From the NCBI RefSeq assembly GCF_029227915.1, contig NC_079877.1:8990001-9054000 (forward strand): a stretch of 64,000 bases of DNA, in the 5' to 3' direction. How positions within the stretch are numbered: the first letter of the stretch is position 1; each line of letters begins with the position of its first letter. This DNA comes from Hydractinia symbiolongicarpus. Taxonomy: Eukaryota; Cnidaria; Hydrozoa; Anthoathecata; Hydractiniidae. Of this stretch, positions 1-9,457 are shown piece by piece. The position numbers were made by a program, and so were the translations under genes. The notes beneath the pieces were generated by a model, which did not search any database, was not told the DNA's origin, and saw only the letters and a program-made list of their open reading frames with translations.

Positions 1-198
1 AGGATTTATGATGCTCCTAAGATTACCTGGTATTAATAATAATAATAATAATACTAAACCGCGCTGCATATGTCTAGAGCATTTCTTGCTGTTTAATTTC
101 GCATTGACAGTATACACAGTTTCAGCTTTTAACATGATCGACCGTGTGGCATTCGGGCATTGACGCCATCGCGAACATATTATTTAAATATGAACTCG

Positions 199-270
199 TC
201 CTCGGTAGTATAGTGGTAAGTATCCCCGCCTGTCACGCGGGAGACCGGGGTCCGATTCCCCGCCGGGGAG
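199..270 (+). tRNA. trnD-GTC: tRNA-Asp(GTC), unit 1
   Basis: 72-nt cloverleaf. The acceptor pairs TCCTCGG with CCGGGGA, and the anticodon stem CCCGC/GCGGG encloses loop CTGTCAC (anticodon GTC). A T5 Pol III terminator follows at about 274-278. In this unit the near-invariant T55 of the T-loop is C (position 252), which damages the TFIIIC B box, so this copy may be weak or inactive. Confidence 0.93.
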
Positions 271-343
271 GTTCTTTTTATCTTGTCAATGTTTCGTTTC
301 ACGTCAGTAGCGTTCGCGGGACTGTCCGGGAATACAGATTTAC

Positions 344-416
344 GCCCGGTTAGCTCAGTCGGTAGAGCATCAGACTTTTAATCTGAGGGTCGCGGGTTCG
401 AGTCCCTCATCGGGCG
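344..416 (+). tRNA. trnK-TTT: tRNA-Lys(TTT), unit 1
   Basis: 73-nt cloverleaf with acceptor GCCCGGT/ATCGGGC, anticodon stem TCAGA/TCTGA and loop CTTTTAA (anticodon TTT). The B box GGTTCGAGTCC is intact. Downstream there is no run of four T on this strand until 602-605, after the next tRNA gene, so termination may occur only after Ala(AGC). Confidence 0.96.
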
Positions 417-523
417 TAACAATTATTTGGTACGATGGTGAACTAACTTTCACCACAATGTCTTGTCGAAAGAGGATGAATAACGTAACATTTGCGGAGT
501 GGCAAAGGCGAAGCAAACTTGAT

Positions 524-596
524 GGGGAACTAGCTCAGATGGTAGAGCGCTCGCTTAGCATGCGAGAGGTACCGGGATCGACGCCCGGGTTCTCCA
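524..596 (+). tRNA. trnA-AGC: tRNA-Ala(AGC), unit 1
   Basis: 73 nt. The acceptor GGGGAAC/GTTCTCC contains the G3:U70 wobble that is the alanine identity element. Stem CTCGC/GCGAG encloses loop TTAGCAT (AGC). The T-loop begins with A54, as in several invertebrate Ala tRNAs. Unit 1 has T59 to C at 582, shared with unit 8. A T4 terminator lies at 602-605. Confidence 0.95.
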
Positions 597-664
597 ATGC
601 CTTTTCCATAGGCGTAAAATAAAAGAAATTTGCGCAGAGCAATTTGCAGCAGCGTTCGTGTCAT

Positions 665-780
665 GTCGGGATGGCCGAGCGGTCTAAGGCGCCAGACTCA
701 AGACAAAATGTTCTTCCACTCATCGCGTGGAGAATTCTGGTCCTCGAATGAGGGCGTGGGTTCGAATCCCACTTCCGACA
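665..780 (+). tRNA. trnL-CAA: tRNA-Leu(CAA) with intron, unit 1
   Basis: 116 nt including a 32-nt intron at 703-734, inserted after base 37, the canonical site. Acceptor GTCGGGA pairs with TTCCGAC, the anticodon is CAA, and a class II variable arm follows (CCTCGAATGAGG region). A T4 terminator lies at 783-786. Confidence 0.96.
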
Positions 781-821
781 ACTTTTCCCTGCCACACAAA
801 ATTTTAGGCCTAAAATGCAAG

Positions 822-915
822 TCCACCGAGCCGGATTTGAACCAGCGACCTAAGGATGCCTGAGTGGTATAAGTTCGTCTACAGTCCTCCGCTCTACCAA
901 CTGAGCTATCGGTGG
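822..915 (-). tRNA. trnY-GTA: tRNA-Tyr(GTA) with intron, unit 1
   Basis: 94 nt on the minus strand including a 21-nt intron at 858-878, next to anticodon GTA at the canonical 37/38 site. The acceptor begins CCACCGA and the discriminator is A. An A4 run on the plus strand at 812-815 is the minus-strand terminator. Confidence 0.95.
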
Positions 916-1008
916 ATGTAGCATCGTACAGTTCTTGTGCAGGACTATGCAGGTCATGTCACGTTTGTAGTATGACGTGGTTTTTAAAATGATGCGATAG
1001 CTCGCACG

Positions 1009-1080
1009 TAGCAGAGGGTGGTTTCGATCCACCGACCTCTGGGTTATGGGCCCAGCACGCTTCCTCTGCGCCACTCTGCT
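1009..1080 (-). tRNA. trniM-CAT: Initiator tRNA-Met(CAT), unit 1
   Basis: 72 nt. It has eukaryotic initiator features: first pair A1:U72, three G:C pairs at the base of the anticodon stem (GGG/CCC around CCCATAA) and T-loop ATCGAAA with A54 and A60. Plus-strand A4 at 986-989 provides the terminator. Initiator Met is essential for all translation starts. Confidence 0.96.
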
Positions 1081-1168
1081 GAAGGTAGGTAAGCTGAAAT
1101 GTGTCTGATGTAAGGTGTAGTTTAGTATTGCGAACAGCACTCGAACTATGACCTTTTTACCATTTCCA

Positions 1169-1241
1169 GGGGGATTAGCTCACATGGTAGAGCGCTCGCT
1201 TTGCATGCGAGAGGTACCGGGATCGATGCCCGGATCCTCCA
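1169..1241 (+). tRNA. trnA-TGC: tRNA-Ala(TGC), unit 1
   Basis: 73 nt with acceptor GGGGGAT/ATCCTCC including G3:U70, and loop TTTGCAT (anticodon TGC). It is identical to the Ala(AGC) gene through most of the anticodon arm and T-arm, which makes the two genes a recombination substrate. A T5 terminator lies at 1250-1254. Confidence 0.96.
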
Positions 1242-1500
1242 AGACGATGTTTTTAATTTATTTATTTTTATACTAATTTCAGTAGTTGCCAATGGTCATA
1301 AGAGGATTTATGATGCTCCTAAGATTACCTGGTATTAATAATAATAATAATAATACTAAACCGCGCTGCATATGTCTAGAGCATTTCTTGCTGTTTAATT
1401 TCGCATTGACAGTATACACAGTTTCAGCTTTTAACATGATCGACCGTGTGGCATTCGGGCATTGACGCCATCGCGAACATATTATTTAAATATGAACTCG

Positions 1501-1572
1501 TCCTCGGTAGTATAGTGGTAAGTATCCCCGCCTGTCACGCGGGAGACCGGGGTTCGATTCCCCGCCGGGGAG
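1501..1572 (+). tRNA. trnD-GTC: tRNA-Asp(GTC), unit 2
   Basis: Consensus copy with an intact T-loop TTCGATT. Confidence 0.96.
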
Positions 1573-1645
1573 GTTCTTTTTATCTTGTCAATGTTTCGTT
1601 TCACGTCAGTAGCGTTCGCGGGACTGTCCGGGAATACAGATTTAC

Positions 1646-1718
1646 GCCCGGTTAGCTCAGTCGGTAGAGCATCAGACTTTTAATCTGAGGGTCGCGGGTT
1701 CGAGTCCCTCATCGGGCG
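1646..1718 (+). tRNA. trnK-TTT: tRNA-Lys(TTT), unit 2
   Basis: Consensus copy. Confidence 0.96.
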
Positions 1719-1825
1719 TAACAATTATTTGGTACGATGGTGAACTAACTTTCACCACAATGTCTTGTCGAAAGAGGATGAATAACGTAACATTTGCGGA
1801 GTGGCAAAGGCGAAGCAAACTTGAT

Positions 1826-1898
1826 GGGGAACTAGCTCAGATGGTAGAGCGCTCGCTTAGCATGCGAGAGGTACCGGGATCGATGCCCGGGTTCTCCA
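1826..1898 (+). tRNA. trnA-AGC: tRNA-Ala(AGC), unit 2
   Basis: Consensus copy (T59 present). Confidence 0.96.
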
Positions 1899-1966
1899 AT
1901 GCCTTTTCCATAGGCGTAAAATAAAAGAAATTTGCGCAGAGCAATTTGCAGCAGCGTTCGTGTCAT

Positions 1967-2082
1967 GTCGGGATGGCCGAGCGGTCTAAGGCGCCAGACT
2001 CAAGACAAAATGTTCTTCCACTCATCGCGTGGAGAATTCTGGTCCTCGAATGAGGGCGTGGGTTCGAATCCCACTTCCGACA
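1967..2082 (+). tRNA. trnL-CAA: tRNA-Leu(CAA) with intron, unit 2
   Basis: Consensus copy. Confidence 0.96.
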
Positions 2083-2123
2083 ACTTTTCCCTGCCACACA
2101 AAATTTTAGGCCTAAAATGCAAG

Positions 2124-2217
2124 TCCACCGAGCCGGATTTGAACCAGCGACCTAAGGATGCCTGAGTGGTATAAGTTCGTCTACAGTCCTCCGCTCTACC
2201 AACTGAGCTATCGGTGG
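2124..2217 (-). tRNA. trnY-GTA: tRNA-Tyr(GTA) with intron, unit 2
   Basis: Consensus copy. Confidence 0.95.
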
Positions 2218-2310
2218 ATGTAGCATCGTACAGTTCTTGTGCAGGACTATGCAGGTCATGTCACGTTTGTAGTATGACGTGGTTTTTAAAATGATGCGAT
2301 AGCTCGCACG

Positions 2311-2382
2311 TAGCAGAGGGTGGTTTCGATCCACCGACCTCTGGGTTATGGGCCCAGCACGCTTCCTCTGCGCCACTCTGCT
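2311..2382 (-). tRNA. trniM-CAT: Initiator tRNA-Met(CAT), unit 2
   Basis: Consensus copy. Confidence 0.96.
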
Positions 2383-2470
2383 GAAGGTAGGTAAGCTGAA
2401 ATGTGTCTGATGTAAGGTGTAGTTTAGTATTGCGAACAGCACTCGAACTATGACCTTTTTACCATTTCCA

Positions 2471-2543
2471 GGGGGATTAGCTCACATGGTAGAGCGCTCG
2501 CTTTGCATGCGAGAGGTACCGGGATCGATGCCCGGATCCTCCA
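2471..2543 (+). tRNA. trnA-TGC: tRNA-Ala(TGC), unit 2
   Basis: Consensus copy. Confidence 0.96.
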
Positions 2544-2802
2544 AGACGATGTTTTTAATTTATTTATTTTTATACTAATTTCAGTAGTTGCCAATGGTCA
2601 TAAGAGGATTTATGATGCTCCTAAGATTACCTGGTATTAATAATAATAATAATAATACTAAACCGCGCTGCATATGTCTAGAGCATTTCTTGCTGTTTAA
2701 TTTCGCATTGACAGTATACACAGTTTCAGCTTTTAACATGATCGACCGTGTGGCATTCGGGCATTGACGCCATCGCGAACATATTATTTAAATATGAACT
2801 CG

Positions 2803-2874
2803 TCCTCGGTAGTATAGTGGTAAGTATCCCCGCCTGTCACGCGGGAGACCGGGGTTCGATTCCCCGCCGGGGAG
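2803..2874 (+). tRNA. trnD-GTC: tRNA-Asp(GTC), unit 3
   Basis: Consensus copy. Confidence 0.96.
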
Positions 2875-2947
2875 GTTCTTTTTATCTTGTCAATGTTTCG
2901 TTTCACGTCAGTAGCGTTCGCGGGACTGTCCGGGAATACAGATTTAC

Positions 2948-3020
2948 GCCCGGTTAGCTCAGTCGGTAGAGCATCAGACTTTTAATCTGAGGGTCGCGGG
3001 TTCGAGTCCCTCATCGGGCG
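2948..3020 (+). tRNA. trnK-TTT: tRNA-Lys(TTT), unit 3
   Basis: Consensus copy. Confidence 0.96.
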
Positions 3021-3127
3021 TAACAATTATTTGGTACGATGGTGAACTAACTTTCACCACAATGTCTTGTCGAAAGAGGATGAATAACGTAACATTTGCG
3101 GAGTGGCAAAGGCGAAGCAAACTTGAT

Positions 3128-3200
3128 GGGGAACTAGCTCAGATGGTAGAGCGCTCGCTTAGCATGCGAGAGGTACCGGGATCGATGCCCGGGTTCTCCA
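3128..3200 (+). tRNA. trnA-AGC: tRNA-Ala(AGC), unit 3
   Basis: Consensus copy. Confidence 0.96.
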
Positions 3201-3268
3201 ATGCCTTTTCCATAGGCGTAAAATAAAAGAAATTTGCGCAGAGCAATTTGCAGCAGCGTTCGTGTCAT

Positions 3269-3384
3269 GTCGGGATGGCCGAGCGGTCTAAGGCGCCAGA
3301 CTCAAGACAAAATGTTCTTCCACTCATCGCGTGGAGAATTCTGGTCCTCGAATGAGGGCGTGGGTTCGAATCCCACTTCCGACA
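3269..3384 (+). tRNA. trnL-CAA: tRNA-Leu(CAA) with intron, unit 3
   Basis: Consensus copy. Confidence 0.96.
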
Positions 3385-3425
3385 ACTTTTCCCTGCCACA
3401 CAAAATTTTAGGCCTAAAATGCAAG

Positions 3426-3519
3426 TCCACCGAGCCGGATTTGAACCAGCGACCTAAGGATGCCTGAGTGGTATAAGTTCGTCTACAGTCCTCCGCTCTA
3501 CCAACTGAGCTATCGGTGG
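3426..3519 (-). tRNA. trnY-GTA: tRNA-Tyr(GTA) with intron, unit 3
   Basis: Consensus gene. A G to T change lies about 10 bp upstream of it, near 3530. Confidence 0.95.
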
Positions 3520-3612
3520 ATGTAGCATCTTACAGTTCTTGTGCAGGACTATGCAGGTCATGTCACGTTTGTAGTATGACGTGGTTTTTAAAATGATGCG
3601 ATAGCTCGCACG

Positions 3613-3684
3613 TAGCAGAGGGTGGTTTCGATCCACCGACCTCTGGGTTATGGGCCCAGCACGCTTCCTCTGCGCCACTCTGCT
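3613..3684 (-). tRNA. trniM-CAT: Initiator tRNA-Met(CAT), unit 3
   Basis: Consensus copy. Confidence 0.96.
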
Positions 3685-3772
3685 GAAGGTAGGTAAGCTG
3701 AAATGTGTCTGATGTAAGGTGTAGTTTAGTATTGCGAACAGCACTCGAACTATGACCTTTTTACCATTTCCA

Positions 3773-3845
3773 GGGGGATTAGCTCACATGGTAGAGCGCT
3801 CGCTTTGCATGCGAGAGGTACCGGGATCGATGCCCGGATCCTCCA
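3773..3845 (+). tRNA. trnA-TGC: tRNA-Ala(TGC), unit 3
   Basis: Consensus copy. Confidence 0.96.
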
Positions 3846-4104
3846 AGACGATGTTTTTAATTTATTTATTTTTATACTAATTTCAGTAGTTGCCAATGGT
3901 CATAAGAGGATTTATGATGCTCCTAAGATTACCTGGTATTAATAATAATAATAATAATACTAAACCGCGCTGCATATGTCTAGAGCATTTCTTGTTGTTT
4001 AATTTCGCATTGACAGTATACACAGTTTCAGCTTTTAACATGATCGACCGTGTGGCATTCGGGCATTGACGCCATCGCGAACATATTATTTAAATATGAA
4101 CTCG

Positions 4105-4176
4105 TCCTCGGTAGTATAGTGGTAAGTATCCCCGCCTGTCACGCGGGAGACCGGGGTTCGATTCCCCGCCGGGGAG
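4105..4176 (+). tRNA. trnD-GTC: tRNA-Asp(GTC), unit 4
   Basis: Consensus copy. Confidence 0.96.
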
Positions 4177-4249
4177 GTTCTTTTTATCTTGTCAATGTTT
4201 CGTTTCACGTCAGTAGCGTTCGCGGGACTGTCCGGGAATACAGATTTAC

Positions 4250-4322
4250 GCCCGGTTAGCTCAGTCGGTAGAGCATCAGACTTTTAATCTGAGGGTCGCG
4301 GGTTCGAGTCCCTCATCGGGCG
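4250..4322 (+). tRNA. trnK-TTT: tRNA-Lys(TTT), unit 4
   Basis: Consensus copy. Confidence 0.96.
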
Positions 4323-4429
4323 TAACAATTATTTGGTACGATGGTGAACTAACTTTCACCACAATGTCTTGTCGAAAGAGGATGAATAACGTAACATTTG
4401 CGGAGTGGCAAAGGCGAAGCAAACTTGAT

Positions 4430-4502
4430 GGGGAACTAGCTCAGATGGTAGAGCGCTCGCTTAGCATGCGAGAGGTACCGGGATCGATGCCCGGGTTCTC
4501 CA
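4430..4502 (+). tRNA. trnA-AGC: tRNA-Ala(AGC), unit 4
   Basis: Consensus copy. Confidence 0.96.
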
Positions 4503-4570
4503 ATGCCTTTTCCATAGGCGTAAAATAAAAGAAATTTGCGCAGAGCAATTTGCAGCAGCGTTCGTGTCAT

Positions 4571-4686
4571 GTCGGGATGGCCGAGCGGTCTAAGGCGCCA
4601 GACTCAAGACAAAATGTTCTTCCACTCATCGCGTGGAGAATTCTGGTCCTCGAATGAGGGCGTGGGTTCGAATCCCACTTCCGACA
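4571..4686 (+). tRNA. trnL-CAA: tRNA-Leu(CAA) with intron, unit 4
   Basis: Consensus copy. Confidence 0.96.
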
Positions 4687-4727
4687 ACTTTTCCCTGCCA
4701 CACAAAATTTTAGGCCTAAAATGCAAG

Positions 4728-4821
4728 TCCACCGAGCCGGATTTGAACCAGCGACCTAAGGATGCCTGAGTGGTATAAGTTCGTCTACAGTCCTCCGCTC
4801 TACCAACTGAGCTATCGGTGG
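4728..4821 (-). tRNA. trnY-GTA: tRNA-Tyr(GTA) with intron, unit 4
   Basis: Consensus copy. Confidence 0.95.
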
Positions 4822-4914
4822 ATGTAGCATCGTACAGTTCTTGTGCAGGACTATGCAGGTCATGTCACGTTTGTAGTATGACGTGGTTTTTAAAATGATG
4901 CGATAGCTCGCACG

Positions 4915-4986
4915 TAGCAGAGGGTGGTTTCGATCCACCGACCTCTGGGTTATGGGCCCAGCACGCTTCCTCTGCGCCACTCTGCT
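4915..4986 (-). tRNA. trniM-CAT: Initiator tRNA-Met(CAT), unit 4
   Basis: Consensus copy. Confidence 0.96.
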
Positions 4987-5074
4987 GAAGGTAGGTAAGC
5001 TGAAATGTGTCTGATGTAAGGTGTAGTTTAGTATTGCGAACAGCACTCGAACTATGACCTTTTTACCATTTCCA

Positions 5075-5147
5075 GGGGGATTAGCTCACATGGTAGAGCG
5101 CTCGCTTTGCATGCGAGAGGTACCGGGATCGATGCCCGGATCCTCCA
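5075..5147 (+). tRNA. trnA-TGC: tRNA-Ala(TGC), unit 4
   Basis: Consensus copy. Confidence 0.96.
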
Positions 5148-5406
5148 AGACGATGTTTTTAATTTATTTATTTTTATACTAATTTCAGTAGTTGCCAATG
5201 GTCATAAGAGGATTTATGATGCTCCTAAGATTACCTGGTATTAATAATAATAATAATAATACTAAACCGCGCTGCATATGTCTAGAGCATTTCTTGCTGT
5301 TTAATTTCGCATTGACAGTATACACAGTTTCAGCTTTTAACATGATCGACCGTGTGGCATTCGGGCATTGACGCCATCGCGAACATATTATTTAAATATG
5401 AACTCG

Positions 5407-5478
5407 TCCTCGGTAGTATAGTGGTAAGTATCCCCGCCTGTCACGCGGGAGACCGGGGTTCGATTCCCCGCCGGGGAG
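5407..5478 (+). tRNA. trnD-GTC: tRNA-Asp(GTC), unit 5
   Basis: Consensus copy. Confidence 0.96.
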
Positions 5479-5551
5479 GTTCTTTTTATCTTGTCAATGT
5501 TTCGTTTCACGTCAGTAGCGTTCGCGGGACTGTCCGGGAATACAGATTTAC

Positions 5552-5624
5552 GCCCGGTTAGCTCAGTCGGTAGAGCATCAGACTTTTAATCTGAGGGTCG
5601 CGGGTTCGAGTCCCTCATCGGGCG
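5552..5624 (+). tRNA. trnK-TTT: tRNA-Lys(TTT), unit 5
   Basis: Consensus copy. Confidence 0.96.
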
Positions 5625-5731
5625 TAACAATTATTTGGTACGATGGTGAACTAACTTTCACCACAATGTCTTGTCGAAAGAGGATGAATAACGTAACATT
5701 TGCGGAGTGGCAAAGGCGAAGCAAACTTGAT

Positions 5732-5804
5732 GGGGAACTAGCTGAGATGGTAGAGCGCTCGCTTAGCATGCGAGAGGTACCGGGATCGATGCCCGGGTTC
5801 TCCA
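5732..5804 (+). tRNA. trnA-AGC: tRNA-Ala(AGC), unit 5, D-stem variant
   Basis: C13 to G at 5744 removes the last pair of the D-stem (13-22). The same change occurs in units 7 and 8 but not in unit 6. Confidence 0.9.
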
Positions 5805-5872
5805 ATGCCTTTTCCATAGGCGTAAAATAAAAGAAATTTGCGCAGAGCAATTTGCAGCAGCGTTCGTGTCAT

Positions 5873-5988
5873 GTCGGGATGGCCGAGCGGTCTAAGGCGC
5901 CAGACTCAAGACAAAATGTTCTTCCACTCATCGCGTGGAGAATTCTGGTCCTCGAATGAGGGCGTGGGTTCGAATCCCACTTCCGACA
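5873..5988 (+). tRNA. trnL-CAA: tRNA-Leu(CAA) with intron, unit 5
   Basis: Consensus copy. Confidence 0.96.
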
Positions 5989-6029
5989 ACTTTTCCCTGC
6001 CACACAAAATTTTAGGCCTAAAATGCAAG

Positions 6030-6123
6030 TCCACCGAGCCGGATTTGAACCAGCGACCTAAGGATGCCTGAGTGGTATAAGTTCGTCTACAGTCCTCCGC
6101 TCTACCAACTGAGCTATCGGTGG
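6030..6123 (-). tRNA. trnY-GTA: tRNA-Tyr(GTA) with intron, unit 5
   Basis: Consensus copy. Confidence 0.95.
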
Positions 6124-6216
6124 ATGTAGCATCGTACAGTTCTTGTGCAGGACTATGCAGGTCATGTCACGTTTGTAGTATGACGTGGTTTTTAAAATGA
6201 TGCGATAGCTCGCACG

Positions 6217-6288
6217 TAGCAGAGGGTGGTTTCGATCCACCGACCTCTGGGTTATGGGCCCAGCACGCTTCCTCTGCGCCACTCTGCT
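6217..6288 (-). tRNA. trniM-CAT: Initiator tRNA-Met(CAT), unit 5
   Basis: Consensus copy. Confidence 0.96.
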
Positions 6289-6376
6289 GAAGGTAGGTAA
6301 GCTGAAATGTGTCTGATGTAAGGTGTAGTTTAGTATTGCGAACAGCACTCGAACTATGACCTTTTTACCATTTCCA

Positions 6377-6449
6377 GGGGGATTAGCTCACATGGTAGAG
6401 CGCTCGCTTTGCATGCGAGAGGTACCGGGATCGATGCCCGGATCCTCCA
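6377..6449 (+). tRNA. trnA-TGC: tRNA-Ala(TGC), unit 5
   Basis: Consensus copy. Confidence 0.96.
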
Positions 6450-6708
6450 AGACGATGTTTTTAATTTATTTATTTTTATACTAATTTCAGTAGTTGCCAA
6501 TGGTCATAAGAGGATTTATGATGCTCCTAAGATTACCTGGTATTAATAATAATAATAATAATACTAAACCGCGCTGCATATGTCTAGAGCATTTCTTGCT
6601 GTTTAATTTCGCATTGACAGTATACACAGTTTCAGCTTTTAACATGATCGACCGTGTGGCATTCGGGCATTGACGCCATCGCGAACATATTATTTAAATA
6701 TGAACTCG

Positions 6709-6780
6709 TCCTCGGTAGTATAGTGGTAAGTATCCCCGCCTGTCACGCGGGAGACCGGGGTTCGATTCCCCGCCGGGGAG
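6709..6780 (+). tRNA. trnD-GTC: tRNA-Asp(GTC), unit 6
   Basis: Consensus copy. Confidence 0.96.
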
Positions 6781-6853
6781 GTTCTTTTTATCTTGTCAAT
6801 GTTTCGTTTCACGTCAGTAGCGTTCGCGGGACTGTCCGGGAATACAGATTTAC

Positions 6854-6926
6854 GCCCGGTTAGCTCAGTCGGTAGAGCATCAGACTTTTAATCTGAGGGT
6901 CGCGGGTTCGAGTCCCTCATCGGGCG
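6854..6926 (+). tRNA. trnK-TTT: tRNA-Lys(TTT), unit 6
   Basis: Consensus copy. Confidence 0.96.
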
Positions 6927-7033
6927 TAACAATTATTTGGTACGATGGTGAACTAACTTTCACCACAATGTCTTGTCGAAAGAGGATGAATAACGTAACA
7001 TTTGCGGAGTGGCAAAGGCGAAGCAAACTTGAT

Positions 7034-7106
7034 GGGGAACTAGCTCAGATGGTAGAGCGCTCGCTTAGCATGCGAGAGGTACCGGGATCGATGCCCGGGT
7101 TCTCCA
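7034..7106 (+). tRNA. trnA-AGC: tRNA-Ala(AGC), unit 6
   Basis: Consensus copy (C13 present, unlike neighbouring units 5 and 7). Confidence 0.96.
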
Positions 7107-7174
7107 ATGCCTTTTCCATAGGCGTAAAATAAAAGAAATTTGCGCAGAGCAATTTGCAGCAGCGTTCGTGTCAT

Positions 7175-7290
7175 GTCGGGATGGCCGAGCGGTCTAAGGC
7201 GCCAGACTCAAGACAAAATGTTCTTCCACTCATCGCGTGGAGAATTCTGGTCCTCGAATGAGGGCGTGGGTTCGAATCCCACTTCCGACA
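7175..7290 (+). tRNA. trnL-CAA: tRNA-Leu(CAA) with intron, unit 6
   Basis: Consensus copy. Confidence 0.96.
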
Positions 7291-7331
7291 ACTTTTCCCT
7301 GCCACACAAAATTTTAGGCCTAAAATGCAAG

Positions 7332-7425
7332 TCCACCGAGCCGGATTTGAACCAGCGACCTAAGGATGCCTGAGTGGTATAAGTTCGTCTACAGTCCTCC
7401 GCTCTACCAACTGAGCTATCGGTGG
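7332..7425 (-). tRNA. trnY-GTA: tRNA-Tyr(GTA) with intron, unit 6
   Basis: Consensus copy. Confidence 0.95.
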
Positions 7426-7518
7426 ATGTAGCATCGTACAGTTCTTGTGCAGGACTATGCAGGTCATGTCACGTTTGTAGTATGACGTGGTTTTTAAAAT
7501 GATGCGATAGCTCGCACG

Positions 7519-7590
7519 TAGCAGAGGGTGGTTTCGATCCACCGACCTCTGGGTTATGGGCCCAGCACGCTTCCTCTGCGCCACTCTGCT
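7519..7590 (-). tRNA. trniM-CAT: Initiator tRNA-Met(CAT), unit 6
   Basis: Consensus copy. Confidence 0.96.
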
Positions 7591-7678
7591 GAAGGTAGGT
7601 AAGCTGAAATGTGTCTGATGTAAGGTGTAGTTTAGTATTGCGAACAGCACTCGAACTATGACCTTTTTACCATTTCCA

Positions 7679-7751
7679 GGGGGGTTAGCTCACATGGTAG
7701 AGCGCTCGCTTTGCATGCGAGAGGTACCGGGATCGATGCCCGGATCCTCCA
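7679..7751 (+). tRNA. trnA-TGC: tRNA-Ala(TGC), unit 6
   Basis: A6 to G at 7684 turns an acceptor A:U pair into a G:U wobble. It is probably still functional. Confidence 0.94.
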
Positions 7752-8010
7752 AGACGATGTTTTTAATTTATTTATTTTTATACTAATTTCAGTAGTTGCC
7801 AATGGTCATAAGAGGATTTATGATGCTCCTAAGATTACCTGGTATTAATAATAATAATAATAATACTAAACCGCGCTGCATATGTCTAGAGCATTTCTTG
7901 CTGTTTAATTTCGCATTGACAGTATACACAGTTTCAGCTTTTAACATGATCGACCGTGTGGCATTCGGGCATTGACGCCATCGCGAACATATTATTTAAA
8001 TATGAACTCG

Positions 8011-8082
8011 TCCTCGGTAGTATAGTGGTAAGTATCCCCGCCTGTCACGCGGGAGACCGGGGTTCGATTCCCCGCCGGGGAG
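8011..8082 (+). tRNA. trnD-GTC: tRNA-Asp(GTC), unit 7
   Basis: Consensus copy. Confidence 0.96.
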
Positions 8083-8155
8083 GTTCTTTTTATCTTGTCA
8101 ATGTTTCGTTTCACGTCAGTAGCGTTCGCGGGACTGTCCGGGAATACAGATTTAC

Positions 8156-8228
8156 GCCCGGTTAGCTCAGTCGGTAGAGCATCAGACTTTTAATCTGAGG
8201 GTCGCGGGTTCGAGTCCCTCATCGGGCG
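8156..8228 (+). tRNA. trnK-TTT: tRNA-Lys(TTT), unit 7
   Basis: Consensus copy. Confidence 0.96.
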
Positions 8229-8335
8229 TAACAATTATTTGGTACGATGGTGAACTAACTTTCACCACAATGTCTTGTCGAAAGAGGATGAATAACGTAA
8301 CATTTGCGGAGTGGCAAAGGCGAAGCAAACTTGAT

Positions 8336-8408
8336 GGGGAACTAGCTGAGATGGTAGAGCGCTCGCTTAGCATGCGAGAGGTACCGGGATCGATGCCCGG
8401 GTTCTCCA
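8336..8408 (+). tRNA. trnA-AGC: tRNA-Ala(AGC), unit 7, D-stem variant
   Basis: C13 to G at 8348, as in units 5 and 8. Confidence 0.9.
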
Positions 8409-8476
8409 ATGCCTTTTCCATAGGCGTAAAATAAAAGAAATTTGCGCAGAGCAATTTGCAGCAGCGTTCGTGTCAT

Positions 8477-8592
8477 GTCGGGATGGCCGAGCGGTCTAAG
8501 GCGCCAGACTCAAGACAAAATGTTCTTCCACTCATCGCGTGGAGAATTCTGGTCCTCGAATGAGGGCGTGGGTTCGAATCCCACTTCCGACA
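8477..8592 (+). tRNA. trnL-CAA: tRNA-Leu(CAA) with intron, unit 7
   Basis: Consensus copy. Confidence 0.96.
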
Positions 8593-8633
8593 ACTTTTCC
8601 CTGCCACACAAAATTTTAGGCCTAAAATGCAAG

Positions 8634-8727
8634 TCCACCGAGCCGGATTTGAACCAGCGACCTAAGGATGCCTGAGTGGTATAAGTTCGTCTACAGTCCT
8701 CCGCTCTACCAACTGAGCTATCGGTGG
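8634..8727 (-). tRNA. trnY-GTA: tRNA-Tyr(GTA) with intron, unit 7
   Basis: Consensus copy. Confidence 0.95.
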
Positions 8728-8820
8728 ATGTAGCATCGTACAGTTCTTGTGCAGGACTATGCAGGTCATGTCACGTTTGTAGTATGACGTGGTTTTTAAA
8801 ATGATGCGATAGCTCGCACG

Positions 8821-8892
8821 TAGCAGAGGGTGGTTTCGATCCACCGACCTCTGGGTTATGGGCCCAGCACGCTTCCTCTGCGCCACTCTGCT
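8821..8892 (-). tRNA. trniM-CAT: Initiator tRNA-Met(CAT), unit 7
   Basis: Consensus copy. Confidence 0.96.
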
Positions 8893-8980
8893 GAAGGTAG
8901 GTAAGCTGAAATGTGTCTGATGTAAGGTGTAGTTTAGTATTGCGAACAGCACTCGAACTATGACCTTTTTACCATTTCCA

Positions 8981-9053
8981 GGGGGATTAGCTCACATGGT
9001 AGAGCGCTCGCTTTGCATGCGAGAGGTACCGGGATCGATGCCCGGATCCTCCA
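8981..9053 (+). tRNA. trnA-TGC: tRNA-Ala(TGC), unit 7
   Basis: Consensus copy. Confidence 0.96.
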
Positions 9054-9312
9054 AGACGATGTTTTTAATTTATTTATTTTTATACTAATTTCAGTAGTTG
9101 CCAATGGTCATAAGAGGATTTATGATGCTCCTAAGATTACCTGGTATTAATAATAATAATAATAATACTAAACCGCGCTGCATATGTCTAGAGCATTTCT
9201 TGCTGTTTAATTTCGCATTGACAGTATACACAGTTTCAGCTTTTAACATGATCGACCGTGTGGCATTCGGGCATTGACGCCATCGCGAACATATTATTTA
9301 AATATGAACTCG

Positions 9313-9384
9313 TCCTCGGTAGTATAGTGGTAAGTATCCCCGCCTGTCACGCGGGAGACCGGGGTTCGATTCCCCGCCGGGGAG
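9313..9384 (+). tRNA. trnD-GTC: tRNA-Asp(GTC), unit 8
   Basis: Consensus copy. Confidence 0.96.
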
Positions 9385-9457
9385 GTTCTTTTTATCTTGT
9401 CAATGTTTCGTTTCACGTCAGTAGCGTTCGCGGGACTGTCCGGGAATACAGATTTAC

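Noticed and set aside
144-353. 69-codon frame repeated in every unit as a possible gene
   Set aside because: It runs through tRNA-Asp and spacer, and its conservation is explained by the tandem repeat and the tRNA gene.
630-863. 77-codon frame repeated in every unit
   Set aside because: It overlaps tRNA-Leu including its intron and the end of tRNA-Tyr. It is a classic tRNA-derived false protein.
850-1140. 96-codon minus-strand frame repeated in every unit
   Set aside because: It reads through the iMet and Tyr tRNA genes in a non-coding sense.
5578-5850. 90-codon minus frame present only in units 5, 7 and 8
   Set aside because: It appears only because the tRNA-Ala C13G change removes a stop on the other strand. 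It has no protein features.
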